Part shown: one piece after another, positions 1 to 11,367 of the stretch
How positions within the stretch are numbered: position 1 is the first letter of the stretch
Layout: each line of letters opens with the position of its first letter
Assembly (NCBI GenBank): GCA_013399015.1
Contig: VWZX01002368.1
Location: 527,093 to 591,092 of the forward strand
Origin: Galbula dea
Lineage: Eukaryota > Chordata > Aves > Piciformes > Galbulidae
Reading direction: 5' to 3'
Length of the DNA: 64,000 nt
Program-made: the position numbers and the translations under genes
Notes under the pieces: generated by a model
Told to the model about the DNA's origin: nothing
What the model saw: the letters and a program-made list of their open reading frames with translations, nothing else
Database searches by the model: none

Positions 1-560
1 TCTAGTCCTTAACCTCGTGACCTCCTCCTTCAGCTCAGCCACCATACTGAACAGATCATTCACCTGTTCACATCTGACACAGGTGTTATCTCTGCTACCC
101 TCCATTGCAACTGCCAGGCTCTGGCACTCTCCACAACTAGAGACCTGGTTACCAGCATGTTTGTGTGGGCTCAGTGTCTGGCATTCCCCGCAGCCAGAGA
201 GCTGAACACCAACATGTCTGCAGGGGGCCTCAGCCTGGGTGGCCACAGTTTCTCTGACAGCAGCCCCCAACTGAGTTACAACCAACCATTCCCAGAGATT
301 TACAGGAGACTGACCTCACAGACAGCAGCAACACCCCCAGATGACTCACCTCACAGACAGCAGCAACACACTGGAATGACTCACCCTGCTCCTTAACCAG
401 CCTTCAGTAAGCCTAGGTGGACTGCACTCCTGCCCCAGCTGCTGCTGCCCCTCCCATGGGGAAGCAGAGCAGGTGGTCTGCAAACTTAGCTTTTCACAGG
501 AGAAAAACTCCCCTGAACTTCCAAAACACAGGAAGCAGAAAGTCCCTCGGCTGTTCTGAG
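1..560 (-). mobile_element. CR1 LINE, 5' part with ORF1 (cut by window edge)
   Basis: Read on the minus strand, this stretch stays open from about 300 down to position 1. It encodes a cysteine-rich segment followed by the start of a charged, leucine-spaced helix that looks like a coiled coil (ending AELKEEVTRL at the window edge). Three CxxC pairs are visible: CGEC at 181-192, CGEC at 124-135 and CVRC at 70-81. This layout matches ORF1 of avian CR1 retrotransposons, an RNA-binding accessory protein. The 5' end of the element lies to the right, near 560-620, and the rest runs off the left edge. Most CR1 copies lack this region because they are 5'-truncated, so this copy could be long. The family call is by recall, without alignment. 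Confidence 0.75.
313..382. repeat. Two-copy 35-bp tandem repeat in the CR1 5' region
   Basis: The 22-base string beginning ACCTCACAGACAGCAG at 313 recurs at 348, a period of 35. The shorter ATGACTCACC piece recurs at 376. It lies upstream of the readable CR1 ORF1 and may belong to the element's 5' untranslated region. Confidence 0.7.
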
Positions 561-620
561 GAATTTCCCCATCCTACAGTTGAAAACCATGTTTTAACTT
601 GTTGCATTTAACCTTTTGCT

Positions 621-2199
621 TTGGTGCAATGAGAAAATTCCTTTTTAAGAAAGCATGGAGTTTTTCTGTTGTTTCTTGTGGTGGTGGTTTTTTTCTGGTT
701 TTCTCCTTTTTTTCCATTTATTTTCTTAATCTAAGGAGCGCCCTCTCTTGGCTGCTGAAGCAGATTCTGTTGTAAGTAAAGATACCTGAGCAGCCAGCAG
801 CATACCAGGTGGCAGTGGCTTTCCTTTGCTAAGGAAAGGTCTTCCTTGTCCCTCCACTCCAGCAGATCCGCATGCTGGGGACTGGCTGGGCTATCAGTTT
901 CACAGGGAGAAGTCATCACTGCTTCACAAAGACTGCTCCGGGCACCGGTGAGGGTTTCTTACTGATGTCCGATGCAGCCGTTTCTTAAGACACTGAGCAA
1001 ACCAGAGCAGAGAGGCTGAGGAGGAGCCTGTAGTGCTCAGGCAGCTGCTAGTGCTATTTTTCTTCTGAAAACCATAAATAAAGGGTATGGTGCGGCTCAG
1101 GATTAGAGACCCAACTGGTAAAAATTAAACACGAGGGACTGGTACAGTTGATACCTTCTTGTATCTTCCCACAGAAAGGGATGAACTGCTTTTTGAACAT
1201 CTGTTGTGGGAAATATAACAAAAATCTGTTAATTCATTATCTGGAACACACTACAAGAGAAATTGCATGGGTGACTTCAACCAGGTGCTTTTGGCTGAGC
1301 ATCTCTCCTAAAAAACTTCCCAGGGTTTCTACCTTAAAGGGATGCTTTATGCTGTACCTGCAGAAGGGAATCCAGAGAGAGAGAGAGACCTTGCGATGGA
1401 CCAAGGAGAGTAAACTGGTGACCTAAATATTAGCTGCTGCTTAGGCACCGTACTAAAGTGGCTTTGCTTAAGTAGAGTGTGACACCCATCATTAAAATGT
1501 AACTCCAAACTGTTAAATGACATTTTTTCTAAAGCTGAAAGCAGTAGTGGACTGGAAACCTACATTTATAGTGGGACAGTTACAAAAAAAGAGGAATAGC
1601 TCAGTATATTCCAATTGGATGCCAAAAAAGGCACAATATCAAATATCCTTAAATGTGCTGGGAAAGGAAATGTGTCATCAAGGAAAAGTATTTCAGCCAA
1701 AAGGAGATGTAAAACCTACACCAAAAACTGAATAAATCAGTATGCATGGAAACAGGAAAAATGGGAGGTTAGCCATAACAACTAGGTTGAAAACTGGCTG
1801 CTGCTACATGAAGCTTGAGGGAACTATTAAAGTTCTAAATTTCAAAGTGTAACAGACTGATTGGATGGATATTTCCCATCTGTATTTGGAAGTGAGGGAC
1901 AAAAAGCCATCATTGTTAGCAGCAAGGAAAGATGTGAACTCAGAAATTAAGTTCTCAAATCAAGCAACCCAGCCATCTTACATATCTTACATGTCTTTAG
2001 AGAATTTGCTGAAGCTGATTGAACCACTAATGCTGATTTTTAATAACTCTTACAATAACTCTTATAGTTGGGGGTGGATTAGGGCATTGCCAAATTGCTT
2101 CCATGTTTTGAAAAGGTGAAAGGGAGAATTTTAGTGCAGCAATTAATTTTGCAAAGTACCAAGATGAGGCTAAGTGGTCTGCAAAGCACTAGTGTCATT
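621..2199 (+). other. KLHL29: KLHL29 last intron, unannotated stretch
   Basis: I see no exon, kelch motif or clear repeat here. Short open frames on both strands show no protein-like composition or flanking splice sites. A T-rich tract lies at about 690-720. Confidence 0.6.
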
Positions 2200-3405
2200 A
2201 ATTTGAGATTCCATGAACAAATAAGTAGATGCTAATAATATAATGAACAGAAATCAACACACTTTCCTGGAAGATGAGGCTTGTTAAACCAACCTGTTGT
2301 CTTTTGCTTTTTTTTGAGGGGGGCAGTTGTTTTTTTTTGTTTTGGCTTTTAATAAAACATGCCTGGCTGCTAAAGACAACTGTGATGCTATAATATAGCG
2401 TGAGTTCTCCAAGGTATTTGGCTGGTATTATATGGAATTAACAAGGCACACATTAGAGAGATTAAATCTGCTTCACTGACAGATCTCAAAATGTAGTTGT
2501 TAATGAGAAGATATCATTGAGCAAGGCCACCAGTAGCAAGCACTGATTCTTCTTCAATACTGTTTAATACATCTGCCAACAATCCAAGTAATAGAAAATC
2601 TCCCTGGTAAAGGCTGCAGGTGGCATAACACTTGGTGGGTGAAAATATTACAGAAGGAGCTATTTTAGCCAGTTATCTTCATGTCTCAGACAGTCTCAAG
2701 CTAGCAGCAGTATTTTAAATGCAAAGTAATACATGGAGGAGGCACAGTCATAGCAGCTCTGCTCCCCTTAAGAAGTCAGGCACTCAGAGAAGGACATAAA
2801 GGAGGCCACTCAGAGCTACCCAACACAAGCTCTCAATGCAGTGTGGTGGATAAAAGGTCGATGCAATATTGGATATATAATATGAAGCCTAATACCAAAA
2901 TGAAAACAAATTGAAGCTGGGAAGAGAGAGTGCTGCTGCATATGACACTGGCAAGATGAATGCAGGTCTTGGGTCCACGCATAAACATGTGGAAATACCA
3001 GCAGAAGTTCCAAGGGAAGCTGCAAAAATGACTCCGGGTTGCAAATCAAATCTTTGACATGAAACTGAAGGAGCTGATCAAAGAAAGGCAGAGGAGTGAC
3101 TTGATCAGTGAGAGCAAGTGGAAAAGCTTTCAGTCTCACAGACAGAGGCGTAGCAGGTTACGAGGGCTAGAACATCTCAGCCTTGAAGCGAAGCACTTGC
3201 CCAACAACAAGGATAATTAAACAGTGAACCAGCAAGGGAGGGGGTGAACTCACCAACACTGTGGTTTTAAGAGGAGATTAGATACATTTCCAAGAGAGAT
3301 GCAGCCTGGGGAAAAGTCTATGGCCTGTGTATACACAAGCTCAGATTAACTAAGCACAGAGATCCCTTCTGACCTTAGTCTATGAACCTATAAATTCCTC
3401 ATTCC
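2200..3405 (+). mobile_element. Ancient CR1/L3-like LINE remnant
   Basis: Broken plus-strand reading frames carry fragments resembling the reverse-transcriptase and C-terminal parts of CR1-clade ORF2. Around 2265-2305 there is an LED..C.TNL-like string, and near 2470-2510 an SQNVVVN-like string. The 3' end at about 3360-3400 reads like the old CR1 tail CTTCTGACCTTAGTCTATGA. Many stops and indels show that it is long dead. It is clearly older than the copies at 34-36 kb. The boundaries are approximate. Confidence 0.6.
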
Positions 3406-6224
3406 TCTCATTAGCATGGATCACAAAAAAACATGGTTTAAAAGCAGCAACATAAACAACTTAAAAATTAACTGCATGCTATTGATCTCCTCTCACCAGG
3501 AATCACTCGATACCAAATTTGCTGGGAAAAATCTTGACTGCATCACTTTTATTTTTATCTGCACTGTCTCTACATGTTAGTGAGTAGGAAGCCTGATGGC
3601 TTTGAGCATGGGGAAAAGAAATGTGTGTGACATTTCTTGTATGTGAAAAATTAAAGGTCCCTTCAAATGTTTTTAATATCAAGTTAAATTAATGAAAAAT
3701 GAAAAGAAAAGAGTTCAGGTCTCCAGCTCACAATCAACAGAAGAGCAAACTGAGCATCATTTTCAGATTAAGTCCAGCCTGGTGGAAGTCAATAAGAAAT
3801 TCATGTTGACCTAGAATTAACTTATTGAGGGATGGGGTCAAGTGGGCAAGAAGCAGTAATATGCCTGAAGCGTTGTAAAATTCACTTGAGAGTTCACATG
3901 CACATCTTGACCATCTTCTATGTGATGTATGAGGGTGAGGGAAAGATCTGACATTTCCCAAACATCAGGCAAGTGTGTCCTGTTTGCCATGTGGACCTTG
4001 TCTCAGCTTAGCAGCTCCAAGTTTGTGGAATATTTTTGGAAGTAGAGGCAGCAGACATCAGCTAACAGAGATGAAGAGCTGGGATGATCACACCTTGCTG
4101 TGCTGGACATCTTCCTCCAGAAAGACTTGTATCTCCGCCCTCCAGTGCTGGCAAGTTCTTCCTTTGCAGGCAAGCACTCTCTTTTCCTGCTATGCCCTTC
4201 AAGGGTTTGTTTTAACATGAGCAAAAAGAATACCAAATGCATTTCTGTGCATGATTAAAAATTCCATATTCTGCTTGCTTAGGATGCAGGCAGTGTGCAA
4301 ACAGGCATGCTACAGAGAGCCTCCATGAGCAGCAGCACAGTGGTGCCAGCAATAATTCCAGAGCAACTAATTCAGTACCAGCAATTCCCAACAGACACCA
4401 AAAAAGCATTTTTTTCTTCCTCCTCCTCTGACTGTTAACCAGTAAGATTTATTAGATGGTTCTGCCGAATGGAAATCTTTAATAAAACTTTGACTTGGGC
4501 TGAACAGCACAAAACCAGGATTGGTCGGGGGGGAGGGGAGTTTTCTTCCCCCCCCCACCTTATTTTTAAATAAGCCCTTGTTCTTCAACAGCAAAGCATG
4601 GTGAGTGCTGTGCCTAACTACTAGGCATTGCTAGTGCATGGCACCAATCACAGAGTCCCCCAGCCATTTCCTTTCCTCATTGCAAAGTTCATGGTAACTC
4701 CAAGCACTGGAAGGGGTTGGAGCACAGTTTGTTTGGATGTGTATTCCCAGGTGAAACTATTACAGAGCATGGTTCCTTAATAGCCTCACACTTCTCGAGC
4801 CTGCAAACATAAAGGCTGGTCTGTTCAGCAGGTAGCATTTGCAGCTGGAAGTGTTTGTGGTCCAGAAGGGAAAACCAAGCATATCTGGGAGGAGATATGT
4901 GGCTGGGACTATGCTCCACAGGCAGTGGATGAGAAGACTAATAGCAATAATTTCTGTAGAAGTTGATGACATGAAGGATTTTGGTGTGCACTAGAGCATA
5001 ACCAATACAGACAGAGCACTCAGGCCATTACTGATGTGCAGTGGACTTTGGAATAAAACAGTGCTGGTTTTCAGCAACAAGTAGCGATGCCACATGGTGG
5101 TTTTGGATCATTAGCAAGGGAAAATGCTCACAGAGTCGAGGAGAATATAACTGGAGCTTGGCCAAAACACCCACACTAATAATCCCACTCCAAGAAGTGG
5201 CGTGATATCCTCTTAATTGACCATGACTAATCTGGACCTTCATTTATCTGTCTCATTGTAAAGATGACACCTCTGGCAGTGCAACAAGGCCACCCGAGCT
5301 CGAGCCCTCTCAGACATAACGACCTGGCTGCCAACTCAGCCACAAACAGCCACAGAGGCTGTCAGCACAGCTACCGAACTCGGGACAACACTTTGGCACC
5401 CTAACCACCCCTCCCCAACCCCAGAGACGGTGGCAATGCCTTTCACTATGGCATTGCAAATCGCAGTGCAGGTTTCACTAAAAGGTCCCTGGTTTAAGAA
5501 GAAGCTTAAGAAGCACTTGCAGCTCTGCCTAGCACTGCACAGAGCCACTTCCCACAGCAGCTGATACCCTGCAGGCTTCTCTTAGCCTCGTGCTAACTCC
5601 ACCCAGTTGATGAGCATCATTAACTTCTACCTCCAATAAAACCTTCTTGAAATCTTAAGGCAGGAAAGAAATTTATCCACTAAAAAACATGGGGTTTTTT
5701 TTTCCTTTTTTAAGCAGATTCTGTGTCTGTCTTAACTGATAATGTTTAGTAATGTTTGTGGAACTGCTCCAAATAAATTTAGAGTGTGTGTGCATACATA
5801 GCCAGAAGCAAGGAGGGAGAGGAGCTTTGTGGCCTCAGAAGACAGTAAGTTTTAGGGAGTCAAAACATCATGCTAATTCAGCCGTTTCAAATCTCTTACA
5901 ACCCTAGACATTACAAGACAGGAGGTTTTATACATTATTTTTTAATGTTTCTTAATGAGGCTGGTGTGATCTTTAGGACTAAGCAGAAATGGTGCTATGT
6001 CTAGTCATGACGACTGGGAGAGGGAAGGGCTGGAGCAGGAGCACCCAGGCACTCAGCTCACAAACACTGTAGAAAAGAGGCACCGACATCCTCCACTTTG
6101 GGTTGCTACTGAATTCCTGCACATCAAGAGACTTTCATTATATGATGCTTTAGAATGACAAGTGGAGGGTCCATAACACTGAACTGCCTGAGCAGGGTCC
6201 CAGCCTGCTGAAAGCATCACCAGC
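3406..6224 (+). other. KLHL29: KLHL29 last intron, unannotated stretch
   Basis: No exon or recognisable repeat seen. Notable only for a G-run/C-run pair at 4527-4558 and a T-rich tract at 5693-5712. Confidence 0.55.
4527..4558. repeat. G-run/C-run hairpin-prone tract
   Basis: Seven Gs, an A and four more Gs are followed by a short AG/TTTTCTT spacer and a run of ten Cs. The two halves are complementary and could fold into a short stable hairpin. The homopolymer lengths may be unreliable. Confidence 0.6.
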
Positions 6225-6225
6225 T

Positions 6226-6300
6226 TATAGAATCGTAGAACAGTTACAGCTGGAAGAGACCTTGAAGATCGAGTCCAGCCTTTGTCCTAGCCCTATCAAC
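6226..6300 (-). mobile_element. CR1 3'-end fragment, minus orientation
   Basis: Starts with TAGAATCGTAGAACAG and continues with CTGGAAGAGACCTTGAAGAT, the complement of a CR1 3' terminus (TTCCAACC...ATTCTATGATTCT type). It is short, heavily 5'-truncated, and faces the plus-oriented CR1 that begins about 125 bp to the right. Confidence 0.75.
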
Positions 6301-6424
6301 TTGCTAGGTAGAGTTAGCTTGTGTATGCTGAGCCCTGGTGCTTCACAGCTGAGCTGAGGCACAGGTAGGTTTGCGTAAATGTGATTTTGAAAGTTAATTA
6401 AAAAGCAGAGCAAGGTCAAATGCA

Positions 6425-7033
6425 ACAACAAAGGCAAATCAGATCCTGGGCTGCATCTGCAGGGGCGTAACTAGCCAAGATAGTGACGTGATCATCCCAC
6501 TCTACTCAGCACTTGTCAGGCCACACCTGGAGTATTGCATCCACTTCTGGTCCTCACAGTTTAAAAAAGACAGACTGCAGAGGGCCTAGAGGATGGCCAC
6601 AAAAATGATCAAAGGGCTGGAGAACCTGCCCTTTGGGGAAAGACTGAAGGAGTTAGGTCTCTTCTCCCTGGAAAAAAGAAGGCTCGGGGGGACCTCACAC
6701 AGAATTCCAGCACTTTAGGGGCAGCTGCAAGAAGGACGGAGACTATATTCACAAGGAGCCACATGGAGAACACAAGGGGCAACAGGTACAAGTTACACCA
6801 GAAATGGTTTGACTTTGAGATAAATAATTTTTCTACAGAGAGAACAATGATTCACTGAACAAGCTCCCCAGGTCTGCAGTGGAGTCCCCATCACTGGAGG
6901 TTTTCAAGATGCCATCAGACAGGGTGCTAGATGATCTTATTTAGTGTCTCTTTCCCACAAAAAGTTGGACAAGATGATCTTTTGAGGTCCTTCCAACCTG
7001 TGCTGTTCTGTGATTTCATGATTCAATGATTCA
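6425..7033 (+). mobile_element. CR1 LINE 3' fragment, plus orientation
   Basis: Plus-strand translation gives the end of CR1 ORF2 (ILGCI, then SALVRPHLEYC, then KELGLFSLEKRR). This is followed by a frame-broken C-terminus and a 3'UTR ending GTTCTGTGATTTCATGATTC. Stops and indels disrupt the frame, including a TAG just after the DRLQRA segment. It is an inactive, 5'-truncated insertion in the last KLHL29 intron. Confidence 0.88.
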
Positions 7034-10000
7034 CCTTTTCCATCAGGTCCTTTAATGGATAGCTCTTAGAGAGGGATCTTCTTTGCCACCTATTTGTTCA
7101 GGCTGGGGAAGGACTGCAAGGTGAACATGCAAAGAAGAGATTAAAAGGGTGCTTAGATTACACAAGCACTCCAACCATGGACAGGTCCCCATCAGACCTT
7201 GGGCCTTCTCAGCTTTGTTGGGATTTTCTTAGGAGTATGAAAGAGGTCAGCAGATGGACCAGAGTAGCAGTAGCAGTGGTAGGGTATAGTCACAGCATGA
7301 TCCACTGACACCACTCATGGTTTGGGCAGTGAAGGACAGCCTGGCACTTCAGGTGAGTTGGCTGTAGGGCTATGGGTGAAGCCTCTCTAGTAAACAGCAG
7401 AGTAAGCAGAAAGCAGTCGTTAGCCTGCCCGGTGATAATCTGCAAAATACTGACACATGTTTTCCTGGAAGGAGTGGAGGAAGTGACCTCCCTTTGAATG
7501 CTGATAACCTTTACCCTAGGCATGTGGTTGGAGAGATGAAGGTCCACCTGCTCCTTAGCTGGGGAGGTCACTGCCCTTGAAGCTGCTGGAGGGTTTACAT
7601 CCCTGCGGCAAGGCTCAGCGGCATGGAGCTTCCTTCCTTCCCAGGCTCTGACAGCCTATAATCATTTCATCTCTCAGGATTAATGGCACCAAGCAATAAA
7701 CTCGCATCTTAATTATTGTAATTATTTCTTTCTTTGTACGTCAGCCTTGGTAATGATGTTTTTACAGCTGATGGGATGGAAGGGAGGGGAGAAAAGAAAT
7801 ATTGTCACAGTAATGAAGAAAGAGCAATGAGCATATTCCTTTCCACTCACCTTCTTCAAGGTTTTAGAGCACACTTGAGTTTCCTGTTCCCTAGAGTCCC
7901 AGAAATTAACAGTGATTGGCCTAATACTGCACAGTAGCATCAATCTAGGACTAAATTCCTAATTGATCTTAAGTACCTACCTGCCACTTTAGCCCCAGAG
8001 ATGCCTGAACATCTCCAAAGTCTCTTACACACATAAGTACCTGCTGCATGCTTAGAACTGCCTATTTCTTGATAGCAGATGTTTTCCTTAACCTCAGGCA
8101 TGACTCACAAGCCAAGCGTTATGCCAGACTTACCTATGGGGATTACATACAAAGGGGGCAGAAGCTGCTCTAATCACCACTGAAAATTCATACAGTCTTT
8201 CAGAGAGTGGAGTTCAACATCCGTTTCTTCCCCACCACATTAGTACCATGATGGGAGGCTACAGTATTGAGCTGCTTGTCCCAGCCACATGGGCAGGACT
8301 TGCTTTCAGTGCTGAGGAACAAGAGCAACACTTACTCACTTGCTGTAACTCATAATCCAGAGCATGGGCTGGGGAGGAACCCAGACCCAGATCATTTCAG
8401 GAAGGTGTGCTTGGCCACTCAGTTGCTCTACTGTGGCAGCAGCTCCAGCTTGGAGTAGCTGCTACTAAACATGCCACAGAGGAGATTTACTAAAAGAAAC
8501 GTTGGCAGCTAAGGTACTACAGAGGAATTTGAAAAGCACCCTTGTCCATGGTTAGAGGCCTAACACTAGTTTCCCAAGGGTATACTGGACACTTTAAGGC
8601 CAGACTTCAGCTATCCAGGACACAAACAGCTAGGAAGGGCTGGTGGTTGTTTGGCTCCTACTCCCAGGGTCATCTACAACATAGATGGAAAGGTGTCCAT
8701 ACAAAGTCCTCCTTCTGTCCATCCCATTCTTCAGATCCAGATCAAAAGCTCCATACGGAGCAGTCTTACCAGGTAACATGCAGTAAGTATTATAGAGGCT
8801 CCTTATGGAAGTGGTAACAGCCACTAAGGTCCTCATCTGTGCAGCATTTCATAGAGAACCAAGGCAGCAAAGCTGCTCTGTACTGCAGTCCATCTTTTGG
8901 CACTGGACGGTCTTCCACCCAGCACACCCCAAACCATATCCCAGTTCAAATAAGCTTCCATCTCCTTCAGCTTCACTATTAAGAATGGGAAAAAAAAATT
9001 AAAAAGTGAAACACAAACAGCAACCACTACCCCATGGCCTCATTTCTCAACTCTCATCCTGCTGGTTTCAGCAGCCCCTCCACCAAATCAGGACTGTTTC
9101 AGCATATAGTGGGACCATCCTCCCCCCTCCTCATGCTGTATTTTGCATGCTGTAATTCTCAGATTGTCTTGCTTTTAAATAGTAACTTGTTCCTGTACAG
9201 GGATGGGCTTCCAACCCCCAACAAATACCTTAAGATCTAAACAGTGGTTTTACTGGCTTGGCTTGTCCTGCCACCTCTGCTCCCTCTTGGCCATAGGGAC
9301 CCAAGCCCTGGCTGGACTCTGCTGAGCAGTGCCTCTTTGCCACCAGCTCTGGCTCCTTCAGAGGTGGGCTCATCCTCTTTCAGAGCTGTCTTTCAGGATG
9401 ACACTTGCTTTACTCAAGTCCTCATTTTCCCCCATTTCTCCCTGACGTTTCAAAAATAATTACCAGTGGTTCAGTAAGTTCATTAGCAAACTCCCTTAGG
9501 ACCCTGGGCTATGTATTAACCAGCCCTGCTGATTTGTGGATAGGCTCTAATCAAGTGTTTCAAGTCTCTCTCTCCTTCCTCCTCCTTTCAGATTAACAGT
9601 TATTTTGACAAGATTCTCATTATTTCCTATTTCCTGGCAGTACCCAGGGACTAGACTTATTTGAGTCCTTACTGTTGTCATTGTGGGTTTATTTTTAACC
9701 TCAGGCTCTGCTTCTCCACAAGGACATCAAGAGTTTTGTGTTCTTGTTCGGTGCCATTTTAGTTTGTTCATCCTGGGTCTTTCAGCGCTGTCTTTTACCT
9801 TTATTGCTTTTTATTCTTCTTTCCACTGCTCCAAAATTAGCCAGAAGAAACAACTTCGCTTTTACCAAGCCCACAGGGTTACTACCCTTCTCCACCTTCT
9901 TGGCTGCAATTAATTTCTCATCTTCTCCTCCCTCTTTTTGACCCTGCTGTCCTCTGGTATGTACGTACACTCCATTTTCCTTCCCCGCACAACCATCCAC

Positions 10001-11183
10001 TGGCTGCTCTTGGAAGGGACCCAACCACCAGAAAATCTCTTGGAAGGGACCCCAGCTACCAGAAAAGCCGCAAAGCCACCACCAACCTCATCCAGCATAA
10101 CAAGATTTTTAAATGTTGGGAGGCATTCCCAGCCGATGAAAAGCAGAGCCACCCCCACTTTTGGCTTCCCCCCATGCAGAAGGAAGGCAGCATAGAGAAC
10201 ACAGCAGCCCTGCATATGCTTTTCCCACCCAGCTGCCTGTTGTCTTTCCGCCCTTTCCAAATGCACACATGGGAGCCCAGCCCCTCATTGTCCATCTTCA
10301 TTGGCCCAAAGCAAGTGTCATGCCCTGCACATGACTGCTGGAGAGGTCAAGGGGTTAAGTGGAAGGAGGAGGAAGAGGTGAGGCCAAAGGGCAATTTTTC
10401 TTTCAAATACCTTCCATACCTACCCATCTTCCCTCCTATGGAGAGACCGACCATGGGATTAGCCCAGCCTAGTTATCCTTGATTTGCAAGGGATGTCTGA
10501 ACACTTTCATTTTAAAAAAGCAGTAAGGTTTGGGGATTTTTTTTCTTCTTTAGAAGCCAGCATATTGCTCCCCTGCCAATTCCTCAGCTATATCTCCTCA
10601 GCCATCAGATTTGTGTGGCCCAGGCTGGCTTCCCACTTGACACCTCCCTCCTAGGTGCTAAAGGACAAGCCTACAGGACCTCCAGGCTTCTGTACCACAG
10701 CATAACCATGTAGGGGGGTGAAGCAACAGAGCATTTTTTGGAGGTTTTTCCCCGACTTTGTAGCATTCACTGATAACTAGAGGGGTAACCTGAAGCAAGA
10801 GTTTATTCCAGCTGAGGTGGCTGGGACTCCACAGATTTCTTGGATAGCTTTTGCATGTGCATGATGTTACAGGGACGCGTTGTCCTACAACATTTGCTGC
10901 AGATCCAGTATGTGGGCTGGAGAAACATCTTACTTGGACTGATTTCTGTTGTTTAAATTAGAGACAACATTTACCTACCTGACAGGAACACAATAAAGAT
11001 TAATTTGGGGGGAGAAAGGTGGAGGGAAGAGAAGTGCCCACGTAGCTTTACAGAGAAGAAAATAAAAGGTGTATTCATCATTTACCCCTTGTTGTGAAAG
11101 ATGGGGGTTTGTTTTCAGCCTGAAAAAGAAAATTATTGGCTAAGATGACTAACTAAAACTTTCTATTTTAACAAAAAATACAG
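7034..11183 (+). other. KLHL29: KLHL29 last intron, 3' portion up to the acceptor
   Basis: No exon seen until the acceptor ending at 11183 (AAAAAATACAG). A few open frames exceed 100 codons (for example 9910-10266 minus and 10174-10482 plus). They overlap each other, lack splice signals and match no family I know. The stretch at 9030-10480 is somewhat richer in C and G than the rest. Its origin is not recognised. Confidence 0.6.
10007..10066. repeat. Two-copy 30-bp tandem duplication
   Basis: The string CTCTTGGAAGGGACC starts at 10007 and again at 10037. Each copy is followed by a similar ACCAGAAAA segment. The two copies differ at a few positions. Confidence 0.75.
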
Positions 11184-11367
11184 TGCTGTGGTTCTGGATG
11201 GAAAAATTTATGCCACCGGTGGGATCGTTAGCAGCGAAGGACCTGCCCTGGGAAACATGGAAGCCTATGACCCCAAGACAAACACATGGACACTTCTACC
11301 AAATATGCCCTGCCCTGTTTTTCGACACGGCTGCGTAGTAATCAAGAAGTACATTCAGAGCGGTTGA
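11184..11367 (+). CDS. KLHL29: KLHL29 terminal coding exon (last kelch blade)
   Basis: An acceptor (TTTTAACAAAAAATACAG) is followed by one base that completes a split codon, then 60 codons and TGA. The peptide has the kelch signature: a beta strand AVVLDGKIYATGG with the diglycine, an insert, then MEAYDPKTNTWTLLPNMPCP, and the tail RHGCVVIKKYIQSG. This ending is what I recall for KLHL29, a BTB-kelch protein thought to act as a CUL3 ubiquitin-ligase adaptor. Only the last propeller blade is here. The BTB, BACK and other kelch exons lie to the left of the window. The neighbouring convergent ATAD2B supports the call, since the same pair adjoins in human. The frame is intact with no anomaly. Confidence 0.92.

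Noticed and set aside
9910..10301. Overlapping open frames of 118, 81 and 85 codons on both strands
   Set aside because: Mutually overlapping frames in GC-richer intron sequence with a 30-bp duplication. No family resemblance, and no splice sites in agreement.
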